Shown here: positions 27,796 through 34,974 of the stretch, one piece after another | Position numbering within the stretch: the stretch's first letter is position 1 | How the letters are laid out: every line of letters starts with the position of its first letter | Origin: an uncultured Pelagibacteraceae bacterium | Lineage (GTDB): Bacteria; Pseudomonadota; Alphaproteobacteria; Pelagibacterales; Pelagibacteraceae | Assembly (NCBI GenBank): GCA_902567235.1 | Contig: CACFLX010000001.1 | Coordinates: 62,001 to 126,000 of the forward strand | DNA: 64,000 nucleotides | Reading direction: 5' to 3' | The notes under the pieces: generated by a model | Told to the model about the DNA's origin: nothing | The model's database searches: none | The model's input: only the letters and a program-made list of their open reading frames with translations | Translations under genes and position numbers: made by a program

Positions 27796-29924
27796 AAATT
27801 TCAATACTATTACCTTATAAAGAAAATTTTTCTCCTGCGTATGCAGGAGCTGTATCACTTTTTATTAATGATACTTTAAAAATAAGTAAATACAAAAAAA
27901 ATACTACTGTATTTGGAAATACTGATTATAGAAACAAGTTTAAACTTAAATATGTAAATATACCTTTGCATAAGTTAATTTTTCAAAGTCAAAATAAAAA
28001 ATATGTTGAAGAGTTTGCAAAATTAGAAAAAAAAAGAAATTCTGATTTAATTGAACTTCATAATAGGCCTATTTATTTAACATATCTAACAAATAAATTA
28101 AAAAATAAAACTTACATTTTATATTTTCATAATGATCCTCTAACTATGAGTGGATCAAAAAGTATATCTGAAAGAATATTTTTATTAAAAAATTGTTTTA
28201 AAATTATTTTTAATAGCAATTGGTCTAAAAGAAGATTCTTGGAAGGAATGAAAAGTGACTATATTAATAGTGAAAAACTTGTTGTTATTAACCAATCTGC
28301 CAAAAAAAATAAAATAAATTTAAATAAAAAAAGAAAAATTATAACTTTTGTAGGTAAATTAAATAAATCCAAAGGTTATGACTTATTTGGTAAAGCTATA
28401 GTTAAAATATTAAACAAATATAATGACTGGACATCAATAGTTATTGGTGATGAACCACGAGATCAACTTTTCTTCCATCACAAAAACCTAATTAAGTTAG
28501 GGTTCAAAAAGCATAATGATGTCTTAGATGTATATAAAAAAAGTTCTATTGCAGTAGTTTGTTCAAGATGGGAAGAGCCATTTGGTAGAACAAGTTTAGA
28601 GGCATCGTCTAATGGTTGCGCAGTTATTATTAGTAATAGAGGTGGATTACCAGAAACTATTACAAATGGTATTATTTTAAAAAAATTAGACGTTAAAAAT
28701 ATTTATAAGGAAATTGAATATTTAATTAAAAACACTAAACAAAGAAAAAAGCTTCAAAAATTATCATTAAAAAACTTTTTTTTATCTCATCAATTTGTTT
28801 CTAAAAGTATTGATCAAATCAGAGATCAAAAACTTATATTAAGTAAAAATATAAATTTATATCCTCAAAAAAAATCTTTAAGAATTTTACATATAACAAA
28901 TTTTAATGAGAGACATAACGGAAGATTATTTTTTAATACAGGAAGGCGAATAAACAATGGTTTTATAAGATTGGGTAATAGTGTTTTGGAGTTTAGTGAT
29001 AGGGATATACAAAAACATTATAAAACTTATACAGATATATCAGGCGCTAAGTCTTTGAATGAAAAATTAAAAAAAACTTGTTATAATTATAAACCTGATC
29101 TTGTAGTTTTGGGTCATGCAGATTTAATTTCTAGTGATATGCTAGGTGAACTAAAAGATGAATATCCGTATTTAAAAATTGCACAATGGTTTCTAGATCC
29201 ACTTAATAAAAATGGACCTGATTATTTTAAAAATAAAAGTAGAATATTAGATAAATCAGAGTTTTTAGATGCTAATTTTATTACAACAAGTCCTGATGTG
29301 CTTAACTTTCTCCCAAGAAATGTTAAAAATTATTTTATACCAAATCCATCAGATTTATCATTTGAAACTTTAAACAATTACAATCATGACTGCTCAAATG
29401 ATGTATTTTTTGCATTAAGTCATGGTGTACATAGAGGAAGCTTAAAGTCGAGAACTGTTGATGATAGAGAGATATTTATAAAAAAGCTGATAGAAAAGTC
29501 TAAAGATATAAAATTTGATATTTTTGGTATTAACAAAGTTCAGCCAATATGGGCAGATCAATATTTCAAAACTATTTCTAATTCAAAAATGGGTTTAAAC
29601 TTAAGTAGGGGTTTGCCAATAAAATATTATAGTAGTGACAGAATTACTCAAATTACAGGTAATGGATTGGTGACTTTAATTGATGAAAAAACTGGTTATA
29701 GAGATTTTTTTAATGATAAGGAAATGATTTTTTATAAAAATTTATCTGATCTGTCAGAAAAAATATCAAAGATAAGTCAAGATGAAAAACTAAGAAGATA
29801 TATTGGTAAGAATGGTAAAGAAAAATATTTAAAATATTTTAATTCAAATTTAGTTGCAAAATTTATTATTAATAAAACCCTAGATATTAATAAAAATAAT
29901 AAATTTTTATGGCATAATGAATAA
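27792..29924 (+). CDS. Two-domain glycosyltransferase (GT4-like plus CgeB-like)
   Basis: A 710-residue protein made of two glycosyltransferase halves. Residues about 1-350 are GT4-like: TFVGKLNKSKGYDLFGKAI, then VCSRWEEPFGRTSLEASSNG and IISNRGGLPETI (EX7E region). Residues about 360-710 restart with LRILHITNFNERHNGRLFFNTGRR and carry a Glyco_trans_1_2/CgeB-type end (FDIFGINKVQPIWADQYFK, GLPIKYYSSDRITQITGNG). It starts with TTG overlapping the GIY-YIG stop; no nearer ATG fits the conserved start KISILLPYKENFSP. Likely adds two sugars to a surface glycan. Confidence 0.8.
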   Translation: MKISILLPYKENFSPAYAGAVSLFINDTLKISKYKKNTTVFGNTDYRNKFKLKYVNIPLHKLIFQSQNKKYVEEFAKLEKKRNSDLIELHNRPIYLTYLTNKLKNKTYILYFHNDPLTMSGSKSISERIFLLKNCFKIIFNSNWSKRRFLEGMKSDYINSEKLVVINQSAKKNKINLNKKRKIITFVGKLNKSKGYDLFGKAIVKILNKYNDWTSIVIGDEPRDQLFFHHKNLIKLGFKKHNDVLDVYKKSSIAVVCSRWEEPFGRTSLEASSNGCAVIISNRGGLPETITNGIILKKLDVKNIYKEIEYLIKNTKQRKKLQKLSLKNFFLSHQFVSKSIDQIRDQKLILSKNINLYPQKKSLRILHITNFNERHNGRLFFNTGRRINNGFIRLGNSVLEFSDRDIQKHYKTYTDISGAKSLNEKLKKTCYNYKPDLVVLGHADLISSDMLGELKDEYPYLKIAQWFLDPLNKNGPDYFKNKSRILDKSEFLDANFITTSPDVLNFLPRNVKNYFIPNPSDLSFETLNNYNHDCSNDVFFALSHGVHRGSLKSRTVDDREIFIKKLIEKSKDIKFDIFGINKVQPIWADQYFKTISNSKMGLNLSRGLPIKYYSSDRITQITGNGLVTLIDEKTGYRDFFNDKEMIFYKNLSDLSEKISKISQDEKLRRYIGKNGKEKYLKYFNSNLVAKFIINKTLDINKNNKFLWHNE

Positions 29925-30787
29925 TGTTTTCTATAATCATACCTTCGCTAAATAATTTGGACTATCTTAAATTATGTATAAAAAGTATTAAAAATAATTC
30001 ATATCTTAATCATGAAATAATTATTCATGTAAACCAAGGTATTGATGGATCTTTAGAATTTTTAAAGAAAGAAAATATAAAATTTAGCTATACAAAATAT
30101 AATGCAGGTATATGTGAAGGTGTTAATTTAGCAGCTCAACTATCTACAACAAATTACATTCTTTATGCTCATGATGATTTTTATTTCTGTCCAGGTTGGG
30201 ATACTGCTTTAGTTAATGAACTAAAAAATTTAAATAATAATTTATTTTACTTTTCTGGCACTATGATTCAAAATGGACAAGTCGAATTGGATTGCGGATC
30301 TTCTTTATATGATTTTAATGAAAAAAAATTATTAAATGAATATAAAAATATAAAATTTCATGATTTTCAAGGATCTACATGGGCACCACATTTAATACAT
30401 AAAGATTTATGGAATAAAGTTGGCGGCTTCAGTGAAGAATATTTCCCTGGTACTGGCTCTGATCCAGATTTAAATATGAAATTATGGAACGAAGGTGTTA
30501 GAATTTTTAAAGGTCTGCAACAGTGTAAAGTTTATCATTTTGGTTCTATAGTCACTAGACAAAAGGAAAAAAAATTTAATACAATTACTGAAAGTGGTAG
30601 CAAAGGCTCTAAACTTTTCCTTATTAAGTGGGGCATTTCAATAAAGTTTTTCAAAAAATATTTTTTAAGATCTGATACAATTTTTCTTGGACCTCTAAGT
30701 GAACCTAGAAAAAATTTCAGTTATTTCTTTGATTTAATTATTTGTAAATTATATATTTTTTACTTAAAAATATTTTTTAAATCTTAA
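29924..30787 (+). CDS. Family 2 glycosyltransferase
   Basis: A 287-residue GT-A-fold enzyme: FSIIIPSLNNLDYLKLCIKSI at the start, the DxD-like AHDDFYFCPGWD (about residues 83-94), and a later FPGTGSDPDLNMKLWNEG acceptor-side motif. It overlaps the previous gene by one base (TAATG) and is the last gene of the island. Its 3' end overlaps the oppositely oriented recombinase gene by 11 bases. Sugar donor unknown. Confidence 0.85.
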   Translation: MFSIIIPSLNNLDYLKLCIKSIKNNSYLNHEIIIHVNQGIDGSLEFLKKENIKFSYTKYNAGICEGVNLAAQLSTTNYILYAHDDFYFCPGWDTALVNELKNLNNNLFYFSGTMIQNGQVELDCGSSLYDFNEKKLLNEYKNIKFHDFQGSTWAPHLIHKDLWNKVGGFSEEYFPGTGSDPDLNMKLWNEGVRIFKGLQQCKVYHFGSIVTRQKEKKFNTITESGSKGSKLFLIKWGISIKFFKKYFLRSDTIFLGPLSEPRKNFSYFFDLIICKLYIFYLKIFFKS

Positions 30788-31694
30788 TTTTATTTAAAGC
30801 ATTATTTTTGAATAAATTAGCTTCTTGAATATATCTTCTTACCATTTGTGTGGTTTTGTGACCTGTCATTGCCATTATATTTCTTTCTTCTGCACCAAAT
30901 TCTGCAGCTGAAGTTGCAAATCCCGATCTAAGACTATGACCGCCATATTTATTTGCATCAAAACCTGAGAGTGATAAGTATTTTTTTATAATTAGAGCAA
31001 CACTTTTATCTGATATCCCGAAAACTTTACCTGATTTCATTTCTGAAAAATTAATCCAATCTTTTAATTTTGTAACCGGACAAAAAATTTTGTTGTCAAA
31101 GTAGGGGATAGCTTTTATCATACCTTCACCAGATTGATCAGTTTTTGATCTCTTAATAAATATTTTTACTCCTTCATTTACAAATTCTAGATCATCATAA
31201 TCAATATTTACCAATTCTGACCTTCTAAAGCCTCCTGAAAATCCAATAAGTATAAGCGCTTTATCTCTAAGTTGTTTTTTTTCAGGAAGATTAATTTCAT
31301 CAATTTTATTAATTATTGTTTTTAAATCATTGATTAATATAGGTTTTTTTGCTTTTTGATTACTTCCTTTTACCCTCTTTATACCATGCAAATTCTCCAT
31401 AATAATTGGGTGTTTTGTATCTAAATAATGCCCTTTCAACTTATGAATCACACTAATTGAAGCTATCCTTCTCTTTAATGTGCTAAATTTTGAGTTAGCC
31501 GACAAGTGGGTTAGGTATAATGCTAAAATTTTGGGCTCTGTTGGGATTGAACTTAATCCATTTTTAATACAGAATCTTGAAAAATCTTTAAAATCTGCCT
31601 GATAAGCTCTTAAGGTATTAGAAGCCTTTGAGCTTCTAAGGTTTTTTAAAGTTTCTAATTCGAGACTTTTTAAATCTGTTATAAGTTCATTCAT
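30777..31694 (-). CDS. Orphan tyrosine recombinase/integrase
   Basis: A 305-residue tyrosine recombinase with an N-terminal SAM-like core-binding domain (about 20-100, SNTLRAYQADFKDFSRFC) and a C-terminal catalytic domain. Catalytic residues are visible: Arg in GFRRSELVNI, HxxR in GGHSLRSGF, His in TGHKTTQM, and the nucleophile Tyr in VRRYIQEA. The relatives I recall from this type are orphan integrases on chromosomes and plasmids rather than classic XerC/XerD. It could drive island integration or chromosome resolution. A strong promoter and a 9-7-9 inverted repeat lie directly upstream. Confidence 0.93.
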   Translation of the reverse strand: MNELITDLKSLELETLKNLRSSKASNTLRAYQADFKDFSRFCIKNGLSSIPTEPKILALYLTHLSANSKFSTLKRRIASISVIHKLKGHYLDTKHPIIMENLHGIKRVKGSNQKAKKPILINDLKTIINKIDEINLPEKKQLRDKALILIGFSGGFRRSELVNIDYDDLEFVNEGVKIFIKRSKTDQSGEGMIKAIPYFDNKIFCPVTKLKDWINFSEMKSGKVFGISDKSVALIIKKYLSLSGFDANKYGGHSLRSGFATSAAEFGAEERNIMAMTGHKTTQMVRRYIQEANLFKNNALNKIKI

Positions 31695-31700
31695 ATAATT

Positions 31701-31725
31701 TTCCGATAACCATTAATTATCGGAA
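31701..31725. repeat. Perfect 9-bp inverted repeat with 7-bp spacer (candidate recombinase core site or operator)
   Basis: Left arm TTCCGATAA (31701-31709), spacer CCATTAA, right arm TTATCGGAA (31717-31725). The arms are perfect and match the ...ATAA / TTAT... inner ends seen in dif-type sites, though dif has a 6-base spacer. It lies between the integrase -10 element and its ATG, so it covers the expected transcription start. It could equally be an autoregulatory operator or a 5' leader hairpin. Confidence 0.6.
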
Positions 31726-31754
31726 CTTATATATTAGGTGATTTTTATTGTCAA
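31726..31754 (-). promoter_or_regulatory. Sigma-70 promoter of the tyrosine recombinase
   Basis: On the minus strand TTGACA (31749-31754, perfect -35) is followed after exactly 17 bases by TATAAG (31726-31731, five of six -10 bases). Transcription would begin inside the adjacent inverted repeat. It is the best consensus promoter I noticed in the window. Confidence 0.7.
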
Positions 31755-31773
31755 TAGTTTAAATATAAAAATT

Positions 31774-31950
31774 ATGAGTTCATTTAATGGAGAAATTCCT
31801 GCAATATGGTTTTTAATAAGCTCAATTGGCTTTATTATATTAAGTTTAATTCAATATCGAAATACTGGTAAAAGCATAAATACAATATTTTTGTCTATTA
31901 TGGCGATTATCTTCTTTTTAAGTTACATAATTCTAATGATTCCGCGCTAA
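31774..31950 (+). CDS. Small two-span membrane protein, unknown
   Basis: A 58-residue protein starting at the ATG at 31774 (a GTG at 31738 is in frame but lies within the integrase promoter). Two hydrophobic spans (PAIWFLISSIGFIILSLI and TIFLSIMAIIFFLSYIILMI) flank a short positively charged loop (QYRNTGKS). Nothing recognisable beyond a membrane hairpin. Divergent from the integrase. Confidence 0.55.
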   Translation: MSSFNGEIPAIWFLISSIGFIILSLIQYRNTGKSINTIFLSIMAIIFFLSYIILMIPR

Positions 31951-32019
31951 TAATTGTTAAGATAAGCGGCCTTTTATCTATTGATTATAAGAGATGTAAC
32001 TAATATCTGTTACTTATAA

Positions 32020-32184
32020 ATGCCAAAATATATATTAATTGGACTATTGGTCGTTATTGGAACATTCATGATAATGAATTACTGGCCAAAAATAAAGGAA
32101 CAAACCAAAAATCGAATATTAATGCTTATATTTGGTGCATTTTTTCTCAGTATTTTTGTATTGCTAATACTCTTAATGTTTTAG
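32020..32184 (+). CDS. Small two-span membrane protein, unknown
   Basis: A 54-codon frame: a first span (about residues 4-20, YILIGLLVVIGTFMIM), a basic loop (NYWPKIKEQTKNR), and a second span (about 34-54, LMLIFGAFFLSIFVLLILL). Same hairpin architecture and orientation as the gene 69 bases upstream, which supports that both are real. Homology not recognised, no clear ribosome-binding site. Confidence 0.45.
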   Translation: MPKYILIGLLVVIGTFMIMNYWPKIKEQTKNRILMLIFGAFFLSIFVLLILLMF

Positions 32185-32283
32185 TTGAACTTTTCCCCAC
32201 TATCCACAGTTGTGAAAAACACAGTAAATTCAACAATAAAGTGATACATACAACCTTAGACGTCTGATAATGTTAAAAATGAA

Positions 32284-32465
32284 TTAAGAGGCAACTCTTA
32301 ACTGGCCAATTGGGGAAAAGCCGAGAGGTTCAAGCCCAGAGGGCAGAAAGTTCTGCAAAGCAGCGCTAAACATGCAGAGCGAAGGACACGGCGGTAGCGC
32401 CTACAACGACGTGTCAAAACTACTGTTCTTTGCACCGTAAAAAGTGCAAGGAAACAGGGGTTTTT
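32284..32465 (+). ncRNA. Candidate structured small RNA with terminator
   Basis: This stretch is visibly far richer in G and C than the surrounding DNA and contains no convincing gene. Helices seen by eye are TTAAGAG/CTCTTAA closed by a GCAA tetraloop (32284-32301), GCAGA/TCTGC (32343-32356), GACACG/CGTGTC (32385-32415, with a smaller inner stem), and a roughly 13-pair terminal hairpin (32423-32457) followed shortly by five T's. The T-run on this strand sets the orientation. It does not match tmRNA, RNase P, SRP or 6S features I know. The 5' end is not determined. Confidence 0.45.
32423..32465 (+). terminator. Rho-independent-type hairpin and T-run
   Basis: CTG-TTCTTTGCAC pairs with GTGCAAGGAA-CAG around the loop CGTAAAAA, with one G-U pair and one bulged A, then GGG and TTTTT. 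It ends ten bases before the MGMT start codon, so it probably terminates the upstream RNA or attenuates the MGMT gene. Confidence 0.55.
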
Positions 32466-32474
32466 CTCTATTAC

Positions 32475-32750
32475 ATGATCCTTAAAGGTACAAAATTTCA
32501 AATAAAAGTCTGGAAATACCTTATGAAAATTCCAAAAGGTAAGGTAAAAACCTATAAAGAAGTAGCTATAGGGATAAAAATGCCTAAATCTGCACGTGCT
32601 GTAGCAAATGCATGCGGGAAGAACCCCTATTCACCTAAAGTACCTTGTCATAGGGTTATTAGATCTGATGGCACCGTCGGTGGATTCTCGGCTCCAGGAG
32701 GTATAAAAACTAAGAAAAAACTCTTAAAAAATGAAGGATTTTCGCTCTAG
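32475..32750 (+). CDS. Single-domain methylated-DNA-protein cysteine methyltransferase
   Basis: A 91-residue protein equal to only the C-terminal, DNA-binding and active-site domain of O6-alkylguanine-DNA alkyltransferase: FQIKVWKYLMKIPKGKVKTYKEVA, the arginine finger in ARAVANACGKNP, the acceptor cysteine in VPCHRVIRSDGTVGGFSA. PCHR (not PWHR) means it should accept alkyl groups rather than act as an alkyltransferase-like protein. Ogt/Ada usually carry a further 60-70 residue N-terminal domain, absent here. The in-frame GTA/ATG context upstream lies in the terminator hairpin, so ATG 32475 is chosen. Confidence 0.85.
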   Translation: MILKGTKFQIKVWKYLMKIPKGKVKTYKEVAIGIKMPKSARAVANACGKNPYSPKVPCHRVIRSDGTVGGFSAPGGIKTKKKLLKNEGFSL

Positions 32751-33232
32751 ATTCCTTTATTACCAACGTTTTTTAACTAAGTTAAGATATTTAAACTTAT
32801 AATTTTTATTTCTCCCTTTAGTTGTACTATATATGTGTATATCGCAAAAATAACCCCTTCTATGCTCGTTTAAACGCTATATTCGATATTTGCATCACTC
32901 TAGAATCTAAGCATACCAACAGTTATTTTACCTACTAAAATCACCAATTTCCTACTTATTTATCTTGTTATTTAAACAAAATAAATTGAGTTATGCTTAT
33001 AGATTTTACTAAATATTATGTATGTCTCTGAAAGCCTTTATTATAGGCATTTTTAGAACCTTTTTTTATTTTAAATTTTTTTGTATGGTTATTAAGTTAA
33101 GTTTAACCCTATATATATCTATTTTAAACTTTACTTTAAGTTTATTAAAATATTTAATAAATACAATAGTTTATATATTATACTTAATCTAAAGTATTAA
33201 TTTTTAGGTAACTTATATTTACAAATAGAAAA
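32751..33232. other. 482-base non-coding interval
   Basis: No plausible gene in either orientation. By hand count C outnumbers G about 43 to 20 in 32761-33000. It contains a weak hairpin with a T-run (GCCT-TTATTAT-AGGC then ATTTTT, about 33035-33055) and an AT-rich segment at 33161-33188 with loose resemblance to a dif site. Longest gene-free stretch of the window. Confidence 0.6.
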
Positions 33233-34075
33233 CTACTTAATATTAATTTCTCTTCTAAATATATAAATACCTGAGGCTATAATAATGAATAATCCTAAAA
33301 AAGTCCAAAGATCAGGGAAGTCTTTAAACACATAGTAGCCTAATATTATGTTGGTTATAATCTCAAAATATCCAAAAGGAGCTAATTTAGAAGCATCTGC
33401 ATACCTTAATGAATAAATTAGTAGAATATGTCCTAAACAGGCAAAAATACCCATAATAGCGAGCCATAACCACTGTATATTTGTTGGATTAACCCAAACT
33501 ATTGGTACAAAGAATGTTGATACAGTGGCCCCTACTATTCCGGTTAACAAAAGAGTTAATAATGGATTGTCTGTTGAGTGAAGTTTTCTCGTAATTATTA
33601 AATAAATACCATAGAGACAACCTGTGCCTAAAGCTGCCATTGTTGCTAAATTAAATTCTATAAAACCAGGCCTAATAACAACTAAACTTCCAATAAATCC
33701 AACTATAACAGCTGTCCATCTTCTTATTCCAACTTTTTCACCTAATAAAATTGGAGATAATGCTGTCGTTACCAATGGGGCTACAAAAGCAAGTGTTAAA
33801 GCTTTAGCCATAGATATTACTGATATTGAATAAAAAAAACAAATATTAGCAGAAAAAAGAGTTAATCCTCTTAAAATTTGCAATTTAGGATTTTCAGACA
33901 AAGTTAAGTTTTTTCTAAAAAAAATAAACATAAAAGGTAATGTCCAAAAAACAGTAAAAAAATATCTAGCCCAAGTAATTTGAAAAAAAGATAATTCGGC
34001 TGACAGGTATTTTGCAATTGTATCCATAAAAGGCAAAATTGCCCAGGCTGACAAATTAAGAATAATTGCCTTCAT
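33233..34075 (-). CDS. EamA-family (DMT) permease
   Basis: A 280-residue protein with about ten membrane spans in two repeated EamA halves (first half around PFMDTIAKYLSAELSFFQITWARYFFTVFWTLPF, the second around GCLYGIYLIITRKLHSTDNPL). Such proteins export metabolites or amino acids; the substrate is not predictable. Overlaps the upstream AEC transporter gene by one base, so the two are co-transcribed. Confidence 0.85.
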   Translation of the reverse strand: MKAIILNLSAWAILPFMDTIAKYLSAELSFFQITWARYFFTVFWTLPFMFIFFRKNLTLSENPKLQILRGLTLFSANICFFYSISVISMAKALTLAFVAPLVTTALSPILLGEKVGIRRWTAVIVGFIGSLVVIRPGFIEFNLATMAALGTGCLYGIYLIITRKLHSTDNPLLTLLLTGIVGATVSTFFVPIVWVNPTNIQWLWLAIMGIFACLGHILLIYSLRYADASKLAPFGYFEIITNIILGYYVFKDFPDLWTFLGLFIIIASGIYIFRREINIK

Positions 34076-34974
34076 TAAGAAAAGTATTTTAACGATATAA
34101 ATACAATAATCGGAATAGTCACCAAAGACATTAAAGTTGAAACCACAATCATACTAGATATGCTATCAACAATTTTTTTAGGAGAGTACATAGAAGCTAT
34201 TAAATATGTTAAAATAGCGCTAGGCATAGAGGATTGAATTAATAAAACACCTGCTGCATAGCCAGATAAATTAAATATTTTTATCAAAATGAAACCTATT
34301 ATAGGGCCAATTATCACTCTACCAACTGATGAAATTAAGGAGCTTTTAATTGAAAATACTTTCATTTGAGTTAATGAAACGCCCAAAGACATTAATATTA
34401 AAACAATCATAGTATAACCTAATAACATTACAGTATTTAAAACATATTGAGGCATTTGAAGATCAAAATATAAAAAAGCAACAGCAATAATTACTGCATA
34501 CGTAGAAGGGCTTTTTAAAATAATTTTAATATCAAAAGTTTTACTAGCTAAAAAAATGTTAGCTGTAAAATGCAAAAGAACAACCAATGATGATATAGCG
34601 GCTGCAACACCCATGCCTAAGGATCCGTATGCAAACAAACAAATTGGGATTCCCATATTACCTGTATTAGGAAGAAAAAAAGGTGGTAATTCTCTAGAAA
34701 TATCTTTTTTCATAAAAAATAAAAAAATAACACCTGTTATTGCAAAACAAGAAAGAGCAATTACGGAATAAATGAAATATTCTGAAAATACACTATAGGA
34801 TACTCCTGAAGATGTAATGGCAAAAATAAATAGTGCAGGAGCTCCAAAATTAGCCGAATAATTTGTAATAAACGTAGTATCTATATCAGATTTCTGCTTA
34901 CCTAAGAAATAACCTATGCCAACAATAAAAAAAACAGGAAACAGAACCTCAAATAACTTAATATATATATCCAT
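34075..34974 (-). CDS. AEC-family (auxin efflux carrier-like) transporter
   Basis: A 299-residue polytopic protein with the AEC pattern: LFEVLFPVFFIVGIGYFLG at the N-terminus, PNTGNMGIPICLFAYGSLG in the fourth span, and the C-terminal SSMPSAILTYLIASMY with the conserved Pro. Typical length. Relatives export malonate, malate or amino-acid-like anions. Lies directly downstream of hom without a gap. Confidence 0.87.
   Translation of the reverse strand: MDIYIKLFEVLFPVFFIVGIGYFLGKQKSDIDTTFITNYSANFGAPALFIFAITSSGVSYSVFSEYFIYSVIALSCFAITGVIFLFFMKKDISRELPPFFLPNTGNMGIPICLFAYGSLGMGVAAAISSLVVLLHFTANIFLASKTFDIKIILKSPSTYAVIIAVAFLYFDLQMPQYVLNTVMLLGYTMIVLILMSLGVSLTQMKVFSIKSSLISSVGRVIIGPIIGFILIKIFNLSGYAAGVLLIQSSMPSAILTYLIASMYSPKKIVDSISSMIVVSTLMSLVTIPIIVFISLKYFS

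Noticed and set aside
32200-32208. CTATCCACA resembles a DnaA box and raised the idea of a replication origin.
   Set aside because: It has one mismatch, it is a single copy, and flanking genes converge here, which is the opposite of the pattern at an origin.
32320-32345. GAGAGGTTCAAGCCC resembles a tRNA T-arm and could be an attachment-site copy of the tRNA-Glu end or part of tmRNA.
   Set aside because: It is not identical to any part of the tRNA-Glu 3' end, there is no matching acceptor stem or CCA, and no tag-peptide frame or conserved tmRNA 5' sequence is nearby.
32298-32501. A 67-codon minus-strand open frame covering the GC-rich patch.
   Set aside because: Codon composition (Arg/Cys/Leu-rich) is unlike every gene around it, and the stretch is better explained by RNA helices on the plus strand.
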